DNA from: DAOTUB01 sp034437455
GTDB taxonomy: Bacteria; Chloroflexota; Anaerolineae; B4-G1
NCBI GenBank assembly: GCA_034437455.1
Contig: DAOTUB010000384.1
Span: forward strand, 1 to 9,972
Direction: 5' to 3'
Length of the DNA: 9,972 bases
Positions 1 through 6,095 of the stretch are shown piece by piece. The translations under genes and the position numbers were made by a program. The notes beneath the pieces are model-generated. The model ran no database searches, had not been told where the DNA came from, and saw only the letters and a program-made list of their open reading frames with translations. Numbering within the stretch: position 1 is the stretch's first letter; the number at the start of each line of letters is the position of its first letter.

Positions 1-64
1 CAATTGGCTTTCTCGAGTAAGATTCTCTTGGGGTCCTCATAGCTCTTTTCTCCTTGTGTGGAAT

Positions 65-69
65 GGAGA
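65..69 (+). promoter_or_regulatory. Shine-Dalgarno GGAGA upstream of the ATG at 79
   Basis: GGAGA lies 9 nt before the ATG at 79. The other candidate start of the acetyltransferase, ATG 114, has no recognisable ribosome-binding site and an in-frame TAG at 105-107 just upstream. This favours 79 as the ancestral start and implies a frameshift between the two positions. Confidence 0.45.
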
Positions 70-304
70 TAGTATGCTATGAAAACCCCCTATGTCAAGC
101 CGCGTAGCAAGTTATGCGGTACTGCGAAAAATATCAGCTTGACGCCGATCAACTTCACCAGGCCCTCCAGCATAGCTGGTATTCGGTGTCGGCGTACGAT
201 GGCGACCGGCTGGTTGGCTTTGGGCGTGCGATATCCGATGGAATGCTTCACGCTTTGATCGCAGAGATGATCATACTTCCCGGCTACCAGGGCAGAGGCA
301 TCGG

Positions 305-313
305 AAATCATAT
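305..313. repeat. Left 9-bp target-site duplication (AAATCATAT)
   Basis: AAATCATAT directly precedes the palindromic element and is repeated exactly after it. In the GNAT reading frame both copies encode the same Asn-His pair, as expected from duplication of target DNA on transposition. Confidence 0.85.
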
Positions 314-403
314 GGGTGTGTTTCAAATGGGTTGAGTAGCCGCGCTTTCCATAGCGCGCGGTATGGAAACCGCGACTACCTCCAACCGAAATGAAACACA
401 CCC
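314..403. mobile_element. 90-bp palindromic MITE inserted in the GNAT gene
   Basis: The element begins GGGTGTGTTTCA and ends with its exact inverse complement TGAAACACACCC, a perfect 12-bp terminal inverted repeat. The symmetry then continues with few mismatches and about a 2-nt offset to the centre near GCGCGC (354-360). The inner arms include CGCGCTTTCCATA against TATGGAAACCGCG. Almost the whole element could fold into one long hairpin in RNA or single-stranded DNA. It has no coding capacity and would need a transposase from elsewhere. Exact 9-bp direct repeats flank it and the interrupted gene joins perfectly when it is removed, so both ends are precise. I cannot name the parent IS family. 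It brings one in-frame stop (TGA 333-335) and an in-frame ATG (363). Confidence 0.9.
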
Positions 404-412
404 AAATCATAT
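404..412. repeat. Right 9-bp target-site duplication (AAATCATAT)
   Basis: This is an exact copy of 305-313. After it the GNAT coding sequence resumes (ILRELVARC) in the original frame, because element plus duplication total 99 bp. Confidence 0.85.
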
Positions 413-583
413 TCTGAGGGAACTCGTGGCCAGGTGCCAATCGCACCGAGTCCGGGATATTCAACTGTTCTGCGCCAGAGGGAAGGCGGACTTTTACGAG
501 AAACGCGGATTCGTGAAAAGGCCCGACGATGCGCCCGGTATGGGAATCCCATACATAAGCCAGGCATGACCCTCGAATATCCG

Positions 584-634
584 TTCAGCCTTCTCCCCGA
601 CGGGGAGAGGGTTGGGGTGAGGGGGAGAACTGAA
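584..634. repeat. Widespread GC-rich interspersed hairpin repeat
   Basis: The repeat starts TTCAG and ends CTGAA, a 5-bp terminal inversion. Inside is the stem TCTCCCC-GAC-GGGGAGA (592-608), followed by GGGTTGGGGTGAGGG. On the opposite strand it reads CCCTCACCCCAACCCTCTCC. Sequences of this type recur in many unrelated bacterial genomes and produce spurious 'PHPNPLPVGE' peptides when translated, which is what one reverse frame gives here. It lies in the 122 bp between the GNAT remnant and the peptidase. No T-run follows the stem, so it does not look like a classical terminator, although it could hinder transcription from upstream. Confidence 0.7.
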
Positions 635-656
635 CAGCCCCGGCGCGGCAGCCATC

Positions 657-684
657 TTGACCCCGATGCCAGAGGCGGTATAAT
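657..684 (+). promoter_or_regulatory. Sigma-70-type promoter of the M14 peptidase, predicted leaderless
   Basis: The -35 box is TTGACC (657-662) and the -10 box a perfect TATAAT (679-684), separated by 16 bp. Only 7 nt lie between the -10 and the ATG at 692, so transcription should begin at or next to the first base of the start codon and leave no room for a ribosome-binding site. The hexamers are seen; leaderless initiation is inferred. Confidence 0.75.
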
Positions 685-691
685 ACCGTGT

Positions 692-3343
692 ATGCATCGG
701 ACCCGAATCACGATTTTGCTCACCCTGGCTCTGTTCGTCGGCAGCGGAGCGCTGGCCGTCCATGCCTTTTCTCCCCCGCTTCCTGCGCCGCTTCCTGCGC
801 CGCTTCCTGCGCCGCCGCCTGTTGACGCGCCGATCGTTGTTCGACTCCACGTTCGGGACCGGGATCACCTGAATGTCGTCGCCGGAGAACTGGACATCTG
901 GGAGACTCACCCAGAAGACAGGTACGTCATCGCCGCCGTGACGCCCGCCCAGTACCAGTGGCTCGAAAGCCTGGGCTACCGGCTGGAGCTTGACGCGGAA
1001 CAGACGGGGTTGATGGAGATTCAGGCCGCCCTCAACCCCCGTTTCTACTACTTTGACGATTACCAAACCAACCCCAACGGCCTCTACGTGGTGGATTTCC
1101 TGCAAGAGATCAGCGCCGCCTATCCCGATCTGACCGAGCTGATCGACATCGGCGACGCCTGGAGGGCCTCTCAGACAGGCGAGCACGACCGTGACATCTG
1201 GGTGCTGCGCATCACCAACGAGAACTCATCTTACGGCTCCATCAAGGACAAGCCTGCCTTCTTCCTCTTTGCCACCATCCACGCCCGCGAGGTGGCGGTG
1301 CCGGAACTGGCCATCCGTTATATCAAGTACCTGACCGGAGGTTACAATGGCGAGGGCGGCTACGGCCTGGACCCCGACGTCACCTGGCTGGTGGACCACA
1401 ACGCGGTCTATGTTCTGGTGATGCAGAACCCCGATGGGCACGTCTACAACGAACAGAATGCTTACCACTATCACCGCAAAAATATGAACAGCACGGCTTG
1501 CGGCGCTGGCGACCTGGGCATAGACCTGAACCGTAATCACAGCTTCCTGTGGGGTTGCTGCGGCGGCTCCAGTGGCAGTCCTTGCAACGAGACCTATCGC
1601 GGTCCCAGTCGCGGCTCCGAGCCAGAGACCCAGGCGTTTGAAAGTTACTTTGCCACGGTGATGAGCGACCAGAACGGCCCGAACGGGGACGACGAGATCC
1701 CTCCGGCCGCGCCGATCACCACTACCGGCGTCTTTATCACCCTGCACAGTTATGGCGACCTGGTGCTCTGGCCTTGGGGCTTTTCGGGTTACGGCGACTC
1801 GCCCAACTATGCGCAAATGCGAACCATCGGGCGCAAGTTCGCCTATTACAATGGCTACAACCCAAGCGCGACGATCTGGTACGATGTGGATGGCGCGACC
1901 GACGACTGGACCTATGGCAAGTTTGGCGTTCCCTCCTACACCTTCGAGGTCGGGCCAGACAGCGGTCTTTGTCAAGGCTTCTTCCCCCCTTATGAGTGCA
2001 TAGACGGCTACGCCGGCCGCAACTTCTGGGCCGAGAACAAACCGACCTTTCTCTACGCCCACAAGATCGCCCGCACTCCCTACGTGACTGCCTACGGCCC
2101 AGATGCCGAAGAGTTGACCGTCGCGCCAGATGCGGCGATTCAGAGCCAGCCGGTGCAACTGACGGCTGTCGTCGCCGACCATCGCTACGGGAGCGACACG
2201 CTCCAGCCCATCGCCGCCGCCGAGTACTTTGTTGACGCTCCAGGCGACGACGGCACGGGCGTCCCGATGCTCACCGCCGATGGCGACTGGGGAGACCTGA
2301 GCGAAACCGTGACGGCGACGGTGGACATCTCCGGCCTGGCTCTGGGCAAGCATTATCTCCTCGTGCACGGCCAGAATGACGATGGCGATTGGGGGCCTTT
2401 TACCGCTGCCTTTGTGACTGTCAAGATTCCCACCTATGGCGCGGTCTTGACGCCGACGACGGCTGCTCAACTCGGCGTGCCGGGCGCGCGGGCGTTATAC
2501 ACGCTGACGCTGGAGAACACCGGCGATCTCATCGACGTCTACACCATCGGCGTGACGGCCACGTGGCCGACGACGCCCTCGTTGACCGGCACCGATCCAG
2601 TTAGCCCGGATGGCACAGTGGACTTGACCGTCGAGGTCGCCATTCCGTCCTCGGCATACGAAGGCGATCTTGACGTGGCGACGGTGACGGCGAGCGGCGC
2701 CGTCGTCAGCGCCAGCAGTGTGTTGACGACGGCAGTGCAATGTGTGGAGATCTCGGACGTGGAGTTGACGCTGGCGACACGGGGCACCATCTACACCGAA
2801 ACGTTGGTCGAGTTCGAGGCCGCCGTCGCGCCGGATAACGCGAGCCTGCCCTACACCTATACGATTGACTATGGCGCCGGCCCTGGCCCACCGGCCATCG
2901 GCAGCGCCGATCCGCTGACGCTGGATCACATCTTTGCTCTAACCGGTACTCACACGGTCGAGATCGCGACGTGGAATTGTGACATGTCTGAGCCTGTGAC
3001 CGACACCGTCGCCGTCGTGGTGAGCGAGACTGGGGTCTGCGTGGATCTGACGGACATCGCCATTGAATTTGAGGCCACAGGCTATCCGGGTGCGTACATG
3101 TTCACCACATCATACCAGCCGCCGAACGCCACACTTCCCATCACCTACACCTGGGCCTTTGGCGACGACACGCCACCGCTCATCGGCACGGAGCTGGACG
3201 TCGTCAGCCACACCTACCCCGCGACCGGTCTCTACACCGTCACGCTGGAGGCGGCAAACGCCTGCCCGTCGAGCGACAGTCAGAGCATCTCAGTGCAAGT
3301 AACCCTGTGCAGATTTTATCTGCCTATTGTGACGCGCAGCTAA
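692..3343 (+). CDS. Secreted M14 family zinc carboxypeptidase with Ig-like and PKD-like domains
   Basis: This is a predicted extracellular metallocarboxypeptidase that removes C-terminal residues from peptides, 883 residues long. Residues 1-25 form a signal peptide (basic start, hydrophobic core, cleavage after VHA), followed by a short PLPA-rich linker. The catalytic domain spans about 140-460. Zinc ligands are H197 and E200 (HARE) and H352 (LHSYGD); N280-R281 (DLNRN) matches the substrate-carboxylate-binding pair, and E419 (FEVGPD) the general base, so all the expected active-site motifs are present. After it come an Ig-like module (about 470-585), a NEW3/DUF11-like module (about 590-680) and two roughly 95-residue PKD-like repeats starting CVEISD (684) and CVDLTD (783). 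Each repeat has two cysteines that may pair. The protein ends C-RFYLPIVTRS, a tail type common on exported Chloroflexota proteins. I chose ATG 692 because the signal peptide starts there and a promoter lies 7 nt upstream. A GTG at 434 would prepend 86 residues read from the GNAT remnant and the repeat. The stop overlaps the convergent gene by 4 bp. Confidence 0.93.
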   Translation: MHRTRITILLTLALFVGSGALAVHAFSPPLPAPLPAPLPAPPPVDAPIVVRLHVRDRDHLNVVAGELDIWETHPEDRYVIAAVTPAQYQWLESLGYRLELDAEQTGLMEIQAALNPRFYYFDDYQTNPNGLYVVDFLQEISAAYPDLTELIDIGDAWRASQTGEHDRDIWVLRITNENSSYGSIKDKPAFFLFATIHAREVAVPELAIRYIKYLTGGYNGEGGYGLDPDVTWLVDHNAVYVLVMQNPDGHVYNEQNAYHYHRKNMNSTACGAGDLGIDLNRNHSFLWGCCGGSSGSPCNETYRGPSRGSEPETQAFESYFATVMSDQNGPNGDDEIPPAAPITTTGVFITLHSYGDLVLWPWGFSGYGDSPNYAQMRTIGRKFAYYNGYNPSATIWYDVDGATDDWTYGKFGVPSYTFEVGPDSGLCQGFFPPYECIDGYAGRNFWAENKPTFLYAHKIARTPYVTAYGPDAEELTVAPDAAIQSQPVQLTAVVADHRYGSDTLQPIAAAEYFVDAPGDDGTGVPMLTADGDWGDLSETVTATVDISGLALGKHYLLVHGQNDDGDWGPFTAAFVTVKIPTYGAVLTPTTAAQLGVPGARALYTLTLENTGDLIDVYTIGVTATWPTTPSLTGTDPVSPDGTVDLTVEVAIPSSAYEGDLDVATVTASGAVVSASSVLTTAVQCVEISDVELTLATRGTIYTETLVEFEAAVAPDNASLPYTYTIDYGAGPGPPAIGSADPLTLDHIFALTGTHTVEIATWNCDMSEPVTDTVAVVVSETGVCVDLTDIAIEFEATGYPGAYMFTTSYQPPNATLPITYTWAFGDDTPPLIGTELDVVSHTYPATGLYTVTLEAANACPSSDSQSISVQVTLCRFYLPIVTRS
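779..814 (+). repeat. Three tandem 12-bp repeats encoding PLPA
   Basis: CTTCCTGCGCCG occurs three times head to tail and encodes the linker PLPAPLPAPLPA just after the signal peptide. The unit is a multiple of 3, so copy-number change by slippage would alter linker length without shifting frame. Confidence 0.85.
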
Positions 3344-4140
3344 CCCGGCTCAAGCGTCAGGCGATCCACTTCCATCCACTGGCGGCCCAGCCCGTCCAAA
3401 AGCCCCCATCCCAACCGCCCCCACGGCTTTGCGATCATGTACTGGTTGTCCAACCAGATCACAAAACCGAGCGGCCCTCGGATCGCGGGACCGTTCTCCA
3501 GCGCGGGCGCGCCGTCTACCCAGAAGTGCGTTCGCTCCACACCCCACTCGATGACATACGTGTGCCACTCGGTCATGTCCGTCTCGACCGCGGCCTCTTG
3601 CACGTTCAACGCTTGCTGGATAGGCGGCCAGAGCGCCCGGTAGAGAGGACGAAAGTTCATCAACAGCGCCGCAGGCAGCGCGAGAGGAGCCAGGAGAAGC
3701 GCGATCGGGCGCAGAGCGTCTATCGTGGCCGCCTTCCAGCCGCGGCCCGGCGTGCGCAGATCGAGTTTCATATCTGAGGGGGGCGAGGCGTAAAAGAACC
3801 ACAGGGCACGGGGGAGCGTCGGTACCCTGACTCCGGTCATCAGGAAAGGATCGTTCCAGAACCCAAAACCGGCGGTGCCTTGTAGTTGCCCCGCCGGATG
3901 GGAGAAACGGGCCGCCACCGTCATCCTGAGCGGCGGGCGCCAGAGGAAACGGCGGCGGGAAAGGCCGCGGAACCAAGTTCCGACGTAATCATCTATCTGC
4001 GCGTCGGTGTACTGTCGGGAGGAAATATCGGTGTTTACAAAGCGGAGGGTGGAGCCGGTATGTTCCAACGCGCCGCTGCCCACGACGTATCGCCGCCAAT
4101 GAGGGCCAGGCTCCGTCGTAAAATCCTCGTCAACGCTCAT
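3340..4140 (-). CDS. GH16/concanavalin A-like fold protein of unknown function
   Basis: The 266-residue product has the look of a jelly-roll (LamG/GH16-like) protein. Seen are EDFTTEPGPHWRRY near the start (5-18), LRMTVAARFSHP and GTAGFGFWNDPF (71-99), WHTYVIEWG (192-200), HFWVDG (205-210) and a final strand EVDRLTLEP. The WHTYVIEW...FWVDG pairing is typical of glycoside hydrolase family 16 and related lectin folds. The GH16 catalytic signature ExDxxE is not seen, so binding or a non-enzymatic role is more likely than hydrolysis. Residues about 145-162 form a hydrophobic stretch (PIALLLAPLALPAALLMNF), possibly membrane-associating; there is no N-terminal signal peptide. ATG 4140 overlaps the bicupin stop as ATGA, so the two are cotranscribed and probably translationally coupled. 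In-frame sequence upstream to 4515 is bicupin-gene shadow. The stop (TAG) overlaps the peptidase stop. Fold assignment is moderate; function unknown. Confidence 0.75.
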   Translation of the reverse strand: MSVDEDFTTEPGPHWRRYVVGSGALEHTGSTLRFVNTDISSRQYTDAQIDDYVGTWFRGLSRRRFLWRPPLRMTVAARFSHPAGQLQGTAGFGFWNDPFLMTGVRVPTLPRALWFFYASPPSDMKLDLRTPGRGWKAATIDALRPIALLLAPLALPAALLMNFRPLYRALWPPIQQALNVQEAAVETDMTEWHTYVIEWGVERTHFWVDGAPALENGPAIRGPLGFVIWLDNQYMIAKPWGRLGWGLLDGLGRQWMEVDRLTLEPG

Positions 4141-4814
4141 TCTGGCTCGCGTTCGCGGGTCACCTGGACCAGTACTGTGCCCCTGGTGCTGTTGAGCTGG
4201 AATTCCGCCCCGCGCGGCACGACGGTGAAATCTCCAGGGTGCATGTGCAGCATGCTGCGGAACGTTCGCACGGTCGCGGTGCCATCTAGGACGTAGAGCA
4301 ATCGATCGTGAGTAGCCGGTATGTGGACCGGCCAGTTTCCCTCTCCCCGCGCCACCTGCACGACCGAATCCTCGATCTGGGCGACGGTTTGGAACTGGGA
4401 CAGCGCGGGGCTCTTCTGCGCCATATCGCGCAAGCTGGCGCGCTCCAACTTCTCCTCGCCAGGGATGGCGTAGAGACGGCGCCGTCCGTTTTTCCGGTCG
4501 GGGAAGAAATCGCAACGCATGAGGAGCACGCTGGCCCGAAGCCCCGAACTGGAGCGATGCCCAACCCCTTTCGGCACGACGACCAGGTCGTCAGGTCGCA
4601 GCCGCACCTCTCCCCAGTCGCTCTCCAGCAGGATGGTGCCCTCATAGACCCAGAACAACTCGTCAATGTCGAGGTGCTTGTGCCACTGCACCATTCCCTG
4701 GCAGATGTAGACACTAACGACAATGTCGCCCACGTGCACGACGTTCGCCATCGAGAAGGGCTTTTCCAACTTATCGGCGATCTGTGAGACGCTGAACTTT
4801 GTGAGTTTTGTCAT
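4137..4814 (-). CDS. Two-domain cupin (bicupin) protein
   Basis: The 225-residue protein has two cupin barrels. The first (about 25-105) carries a complete metal site: H45, H47 and E52 in WHKHLDIDE, with GTI following, then PKGVGH giving H86. This usually holds Fe, Mn, Ni or Zn. The second (about 150-222) keeps the barrel shape (LLYVLDGTATV, MHPGDFTVVPRGAEF) but lacks the HxH pair, so it is probably structural or ligand-binding. Such bicupins include dioxygenases, isomerases and sugar-binding regulators, and I cannot choose among them. The start at 4814 is preferred over an in-frame ATG at 4823 because the latter overlaps the TATAAT box, which lies 7 nt from 4814. It is first in a two-gene leftward unit with the ConA-like protein (ATGA overlap), which suggests a shared, perhaps carbohydrate-related, role (inference). 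Confidence 0.85.
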   Translation of the reverse strand: MTKLTKFSVSQIADKLEKPFSMANVVHVGDIVVSVYICQGMVQWHKHLDIDELFWVYEGTILLESDWGEVRLRPDDLVVVPKGVGHRSSSGLRASVLLMRCDFFPDRKNGRRRLYAIPGEEKLERASLRDMAQKSPALSQFQTVAQIEDSVVQVARGEGNWPVHIPATHDRLLYVLDGTATVRTFRSMLHMHPGDFTVVPRGAEFQLNSTRGTVLVQVTREREPE

Positions 4815-4821
4815 CCACACC

Positions 4822-4849
4822 ATTATACTTGCCAACCCCAGGGGCGCAA
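4822..4849 (-). promoter_or_regulatory. Leftward promoter of the bicupin unit, predicted leaderless
   Basis: Read on the minus strand, the -10 is a perfect TATAAT (4827-4822), with a candidate -35 TTGCGC (4849-4844) 16 bp upstream. Seven nucleotides separate the -10 from the ATG at 4814, the same geometry as at the M14 peptidase, so this mRNA should also lack a leader. The -35 match is partial. Confidence 0.65.
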
Positions 4850-4866
4850 GTGGGCGAGGGTCTTGC
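4846..4866. promoter_or_regulatory. Inverted repeat between divergent promoters, possible operator
   Basis: GCAAG (4846-4850) and CTTGC (4862-4866) are inverted around an 11-bp spacer. They lie between the -35 boxes of the divergent bicupin and nurA promoters, touching or abutting both. A regulator there could affect both directions. The half-sites are only 5 bp, so chance is a real alternative. Confidence 0.25.
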
Positions 4867-4895
4867 TTGCCAGTGTTCGATGACTCAGGTATAAT
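4867..4895 (+). promoter_or_regulatory. Promoter of the nurA-herA operon
   Basis: The -35 TTGCCA (4867-4872) and perfect -10 TATAAT (4890-4895) are spaced by 17 bp. Transcription should start near 4902, giving a leader of about 30 nt that contains the Shine-Dalgarno GGGGAG (4920-4925). Unlike the bicupin and peptidase genes, this gene is therefore a normal leadered one. Confidence 0.7.
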
Positions 4896-4931
4896 CTTGT
4901 AAAGGTGCAACGCACTTGAGGGGAGAAGTTA

Positions 4932-6095
4932 GTGACGCTCGAACTGAGCAGGTTGACTGGACAAGTGCAGGCGATGGGCGAGGAGCTTGCCACCCGCGAG
5001 CGGCAGTACGCCGACATGGTGGGGTTGGCGCGTCGCTGGCTGGCCCAGTATGCCGATCAGGGGGAATCACTAGGTCACGCTGCCCGCGCTATCCGCGCTG
5101 CCATCCCTGCCGGCGAACTCCTCGACGCCCATCCCGCTCTGCCTGCGATTCCCGAGCAGATCACGGTCGTCGCCGCCGATGGCTCGCAGATCCAGCCCGA
5201 CCGGCACGGCGCGGTGCTTTACCATCTGATTAACGTCGGCAGCCTCGTCTACCGGCACGGCAGCGGCGAGGCCCCCGAGACCCAGAGCGTTCCCACGCTG
5301 GGCTACACCGAGGAGGATCTGTACGAGGGCGGGATGCTGGTGGCCGGGAACCTGCTCGACGTGCGGCGCGATCTGGCCGAGATCACGCACCTGGCCGACG
5401 TCAGCGCCGCCGAGCCGCCGGGGCCGACGATCGCCCTGGTGGATGGCTCGCTCATCCTGTGGGCGCTGGATGAGTTGCCGCCCCAGGAACGGCAGGGGAA
5501 GATGGCGGACTATTTGGAGCAACTGGACCGCCTTCGTCGGGCTGGCGTGGTCGTGGCTGGCTTTATCAGCCGCCCGCGCCACGGTGAGGTGACGCGATTG
5601 CTGCACCTGGCCAGCGTGGACGGGGATGCAAACCGGGCCAGCCAGGAGCCGAATCCCCTGGAACATCTGCCCGACCGCGCTGTCTTTGAGAATTTACCGC
5701 CCGGCGCGCGCTCGGCGCTCGTTGTCAATCCCTCGCCGATCAACCACGAACACTATCGCCCCGCCGGGCACACGGTCTATTTCTTCTATCTCAACCTGGC
5801 CGAAGCGGGGCGCGACCCGGTCATCGCGCGAGTGGAGCTGCCGGCCTGGGTCGCCGAGCATCCCGACCGGCTGGCGTTGGTCCACGGCGCCGTCGTCGCG
5901 CAGGCGCGCATCACGGGCGACTATCCCTACGCGCTGATCCGCGCCGACGAGCTGGCTTTCATCGGGGGACCAGAGCGGGAGGCTTTCGAGGACATGATCA
6001 TCAAATCGCTGTTGCGCGCCGGCGTGAGGTCTGCCCTCTCGCCCAAAGCGTATTACAAGAGCCTGACTCGGGGCGGCAGAAGGAAGTATCGCTGA
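4932..6095 (+). CDS. nurA: NurA domain 5'-3' nuclease
   Basis: NurA is a Mn2+-dependent nuclease with an RNase H-like fold that works with the HerA translocase to resect DNA ends; in archaea it acts with Mre11-Rad50 in double-strand break repair. The 387-residue protein shows an N-terminal helical stretch (1-60), then the NurA core. VVAADGSQIQPDRH contains the catalytic-type D83, and ALVDGSLILWAL a second, D171. These are followed by VVVAGFISRPRHGEVTRLL, a strand-rich region with VYFFYLNL, and the conserved C-terminal block YPYALIRADELAFIG. Length fits the family. The start is GTG 4932, with GGGGAG 6 nt upstream and a promoter just before. Its stop overlaps the next ATG by one base (TGATG), which points to coupled translation. 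herA lies in the same operon, which strengthens the call. Confidence 0.9.
   Translation: MTLELSRLTGQVQAMGEELATRERQYADMVGLARRWLAQYADQGESLGHAARAIRAAIPAGELLDAHPALPAIPEQITVVAADGSQIQPDRHGAVLYHLINVGSLVYRHGSGEAPETQSVPTLGYTEEDLYEGGMLVAGNLLDVRRDLAEITHLADVSAAEPPGPTIALVDGSLILWALDELPPQERQGKMADYLEQLDRLRRAGVVVAGFISRPRHGEVTRLLHLASVDGDANRASQEPNPLEHLPDRAVFENLPPGARSALVVNPSPINHEHYRPAGHTVYFFYLNLAEAGRDPVIARVELPAWVAEHPDRLALVHGAVVAQARITGDYPYALIRADELAFIGGPEREAFEDMIIKSLLRAGVRSALSPKAYYKSLTRGGRRKYR

Larger units (their letters stand above)
79..569 (+). pseudogene. GNAT family N-acetyltransferase, disrupted by a MITE and probably frameshifted
   Basis: GNAT enzymes transfer an acetyl group from acetyl-CoA to an amine on a small molecule or protein; the substrate here cannot be told. 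The first part (frame of 114-335) reads SVSAYDGDRLVGFGRAIS, then the acetyl-CoA-binding motif A ILPGYQGRGIGNH, and stops at TGA 333-335 inside an inserted element. The second part (to 569) resumes in the same frame after the insertion with ILRELVARCQ, QLFCARGKADFYEKRGF and PDDAPGM, the normal C-terminal half of the fold. Removing 99 bp (element plus one 9-bp duplication) gives a continuous protein with an intact motif A to C-terminus junction. The 5' end looks damaged too: ATG 79 has a good Shine-Dalgarno and gives MKTPYVKPRSKL, but it is one frame off the conserved part. The insertion is direct sequence evidence; the frameshift is inferred. Readthrough of the single TGA could in principle give a protein with a 33-residue insert. 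Confidence 0.85.

Noticed and set aside
1..78. Promoter for the GNAT remnant
   Set aside because: No pair of -35/-10-like boxes at proper spacing could be found in these bases.
592..608. Hairpin in the interspersed repeat as an intrinsic terminator of the GNAT gene
   Set aside because: There is no T-run after the stem on either strand, and the structure is better explained as part of the repeat family.
434..691. N-terminal extension of the M14 peptidase from a GTG at 434
   Set aside because: It would read through the GNAT remnant and the interspersed repeat in another frame. The signal peptide begins at ATG 692 and a consensus promoter lies between 657 and 684.
494..1186. Minus-strand reading frame containing PHPNPLPVGE
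   Set aside because: It is the well-known spurious translation of the GC-rich repeat joined to antisense of the peptidase gene, with arginine-rich low-complexity sequence and no ribosome-binding site.
1226..2470. Long minus-strand open frame opposite the peptidase
   Set aside because: High-GC antisense shadow; the plus strand has clear domains and complete active-site motifs.
4141..4515. Upstream extension of the ConA-like protein on the minus strand
   Set aside because: It lies wholly within the bicupin coding sequence; the ATG at 4140 with ATGA coupling is the natural start.
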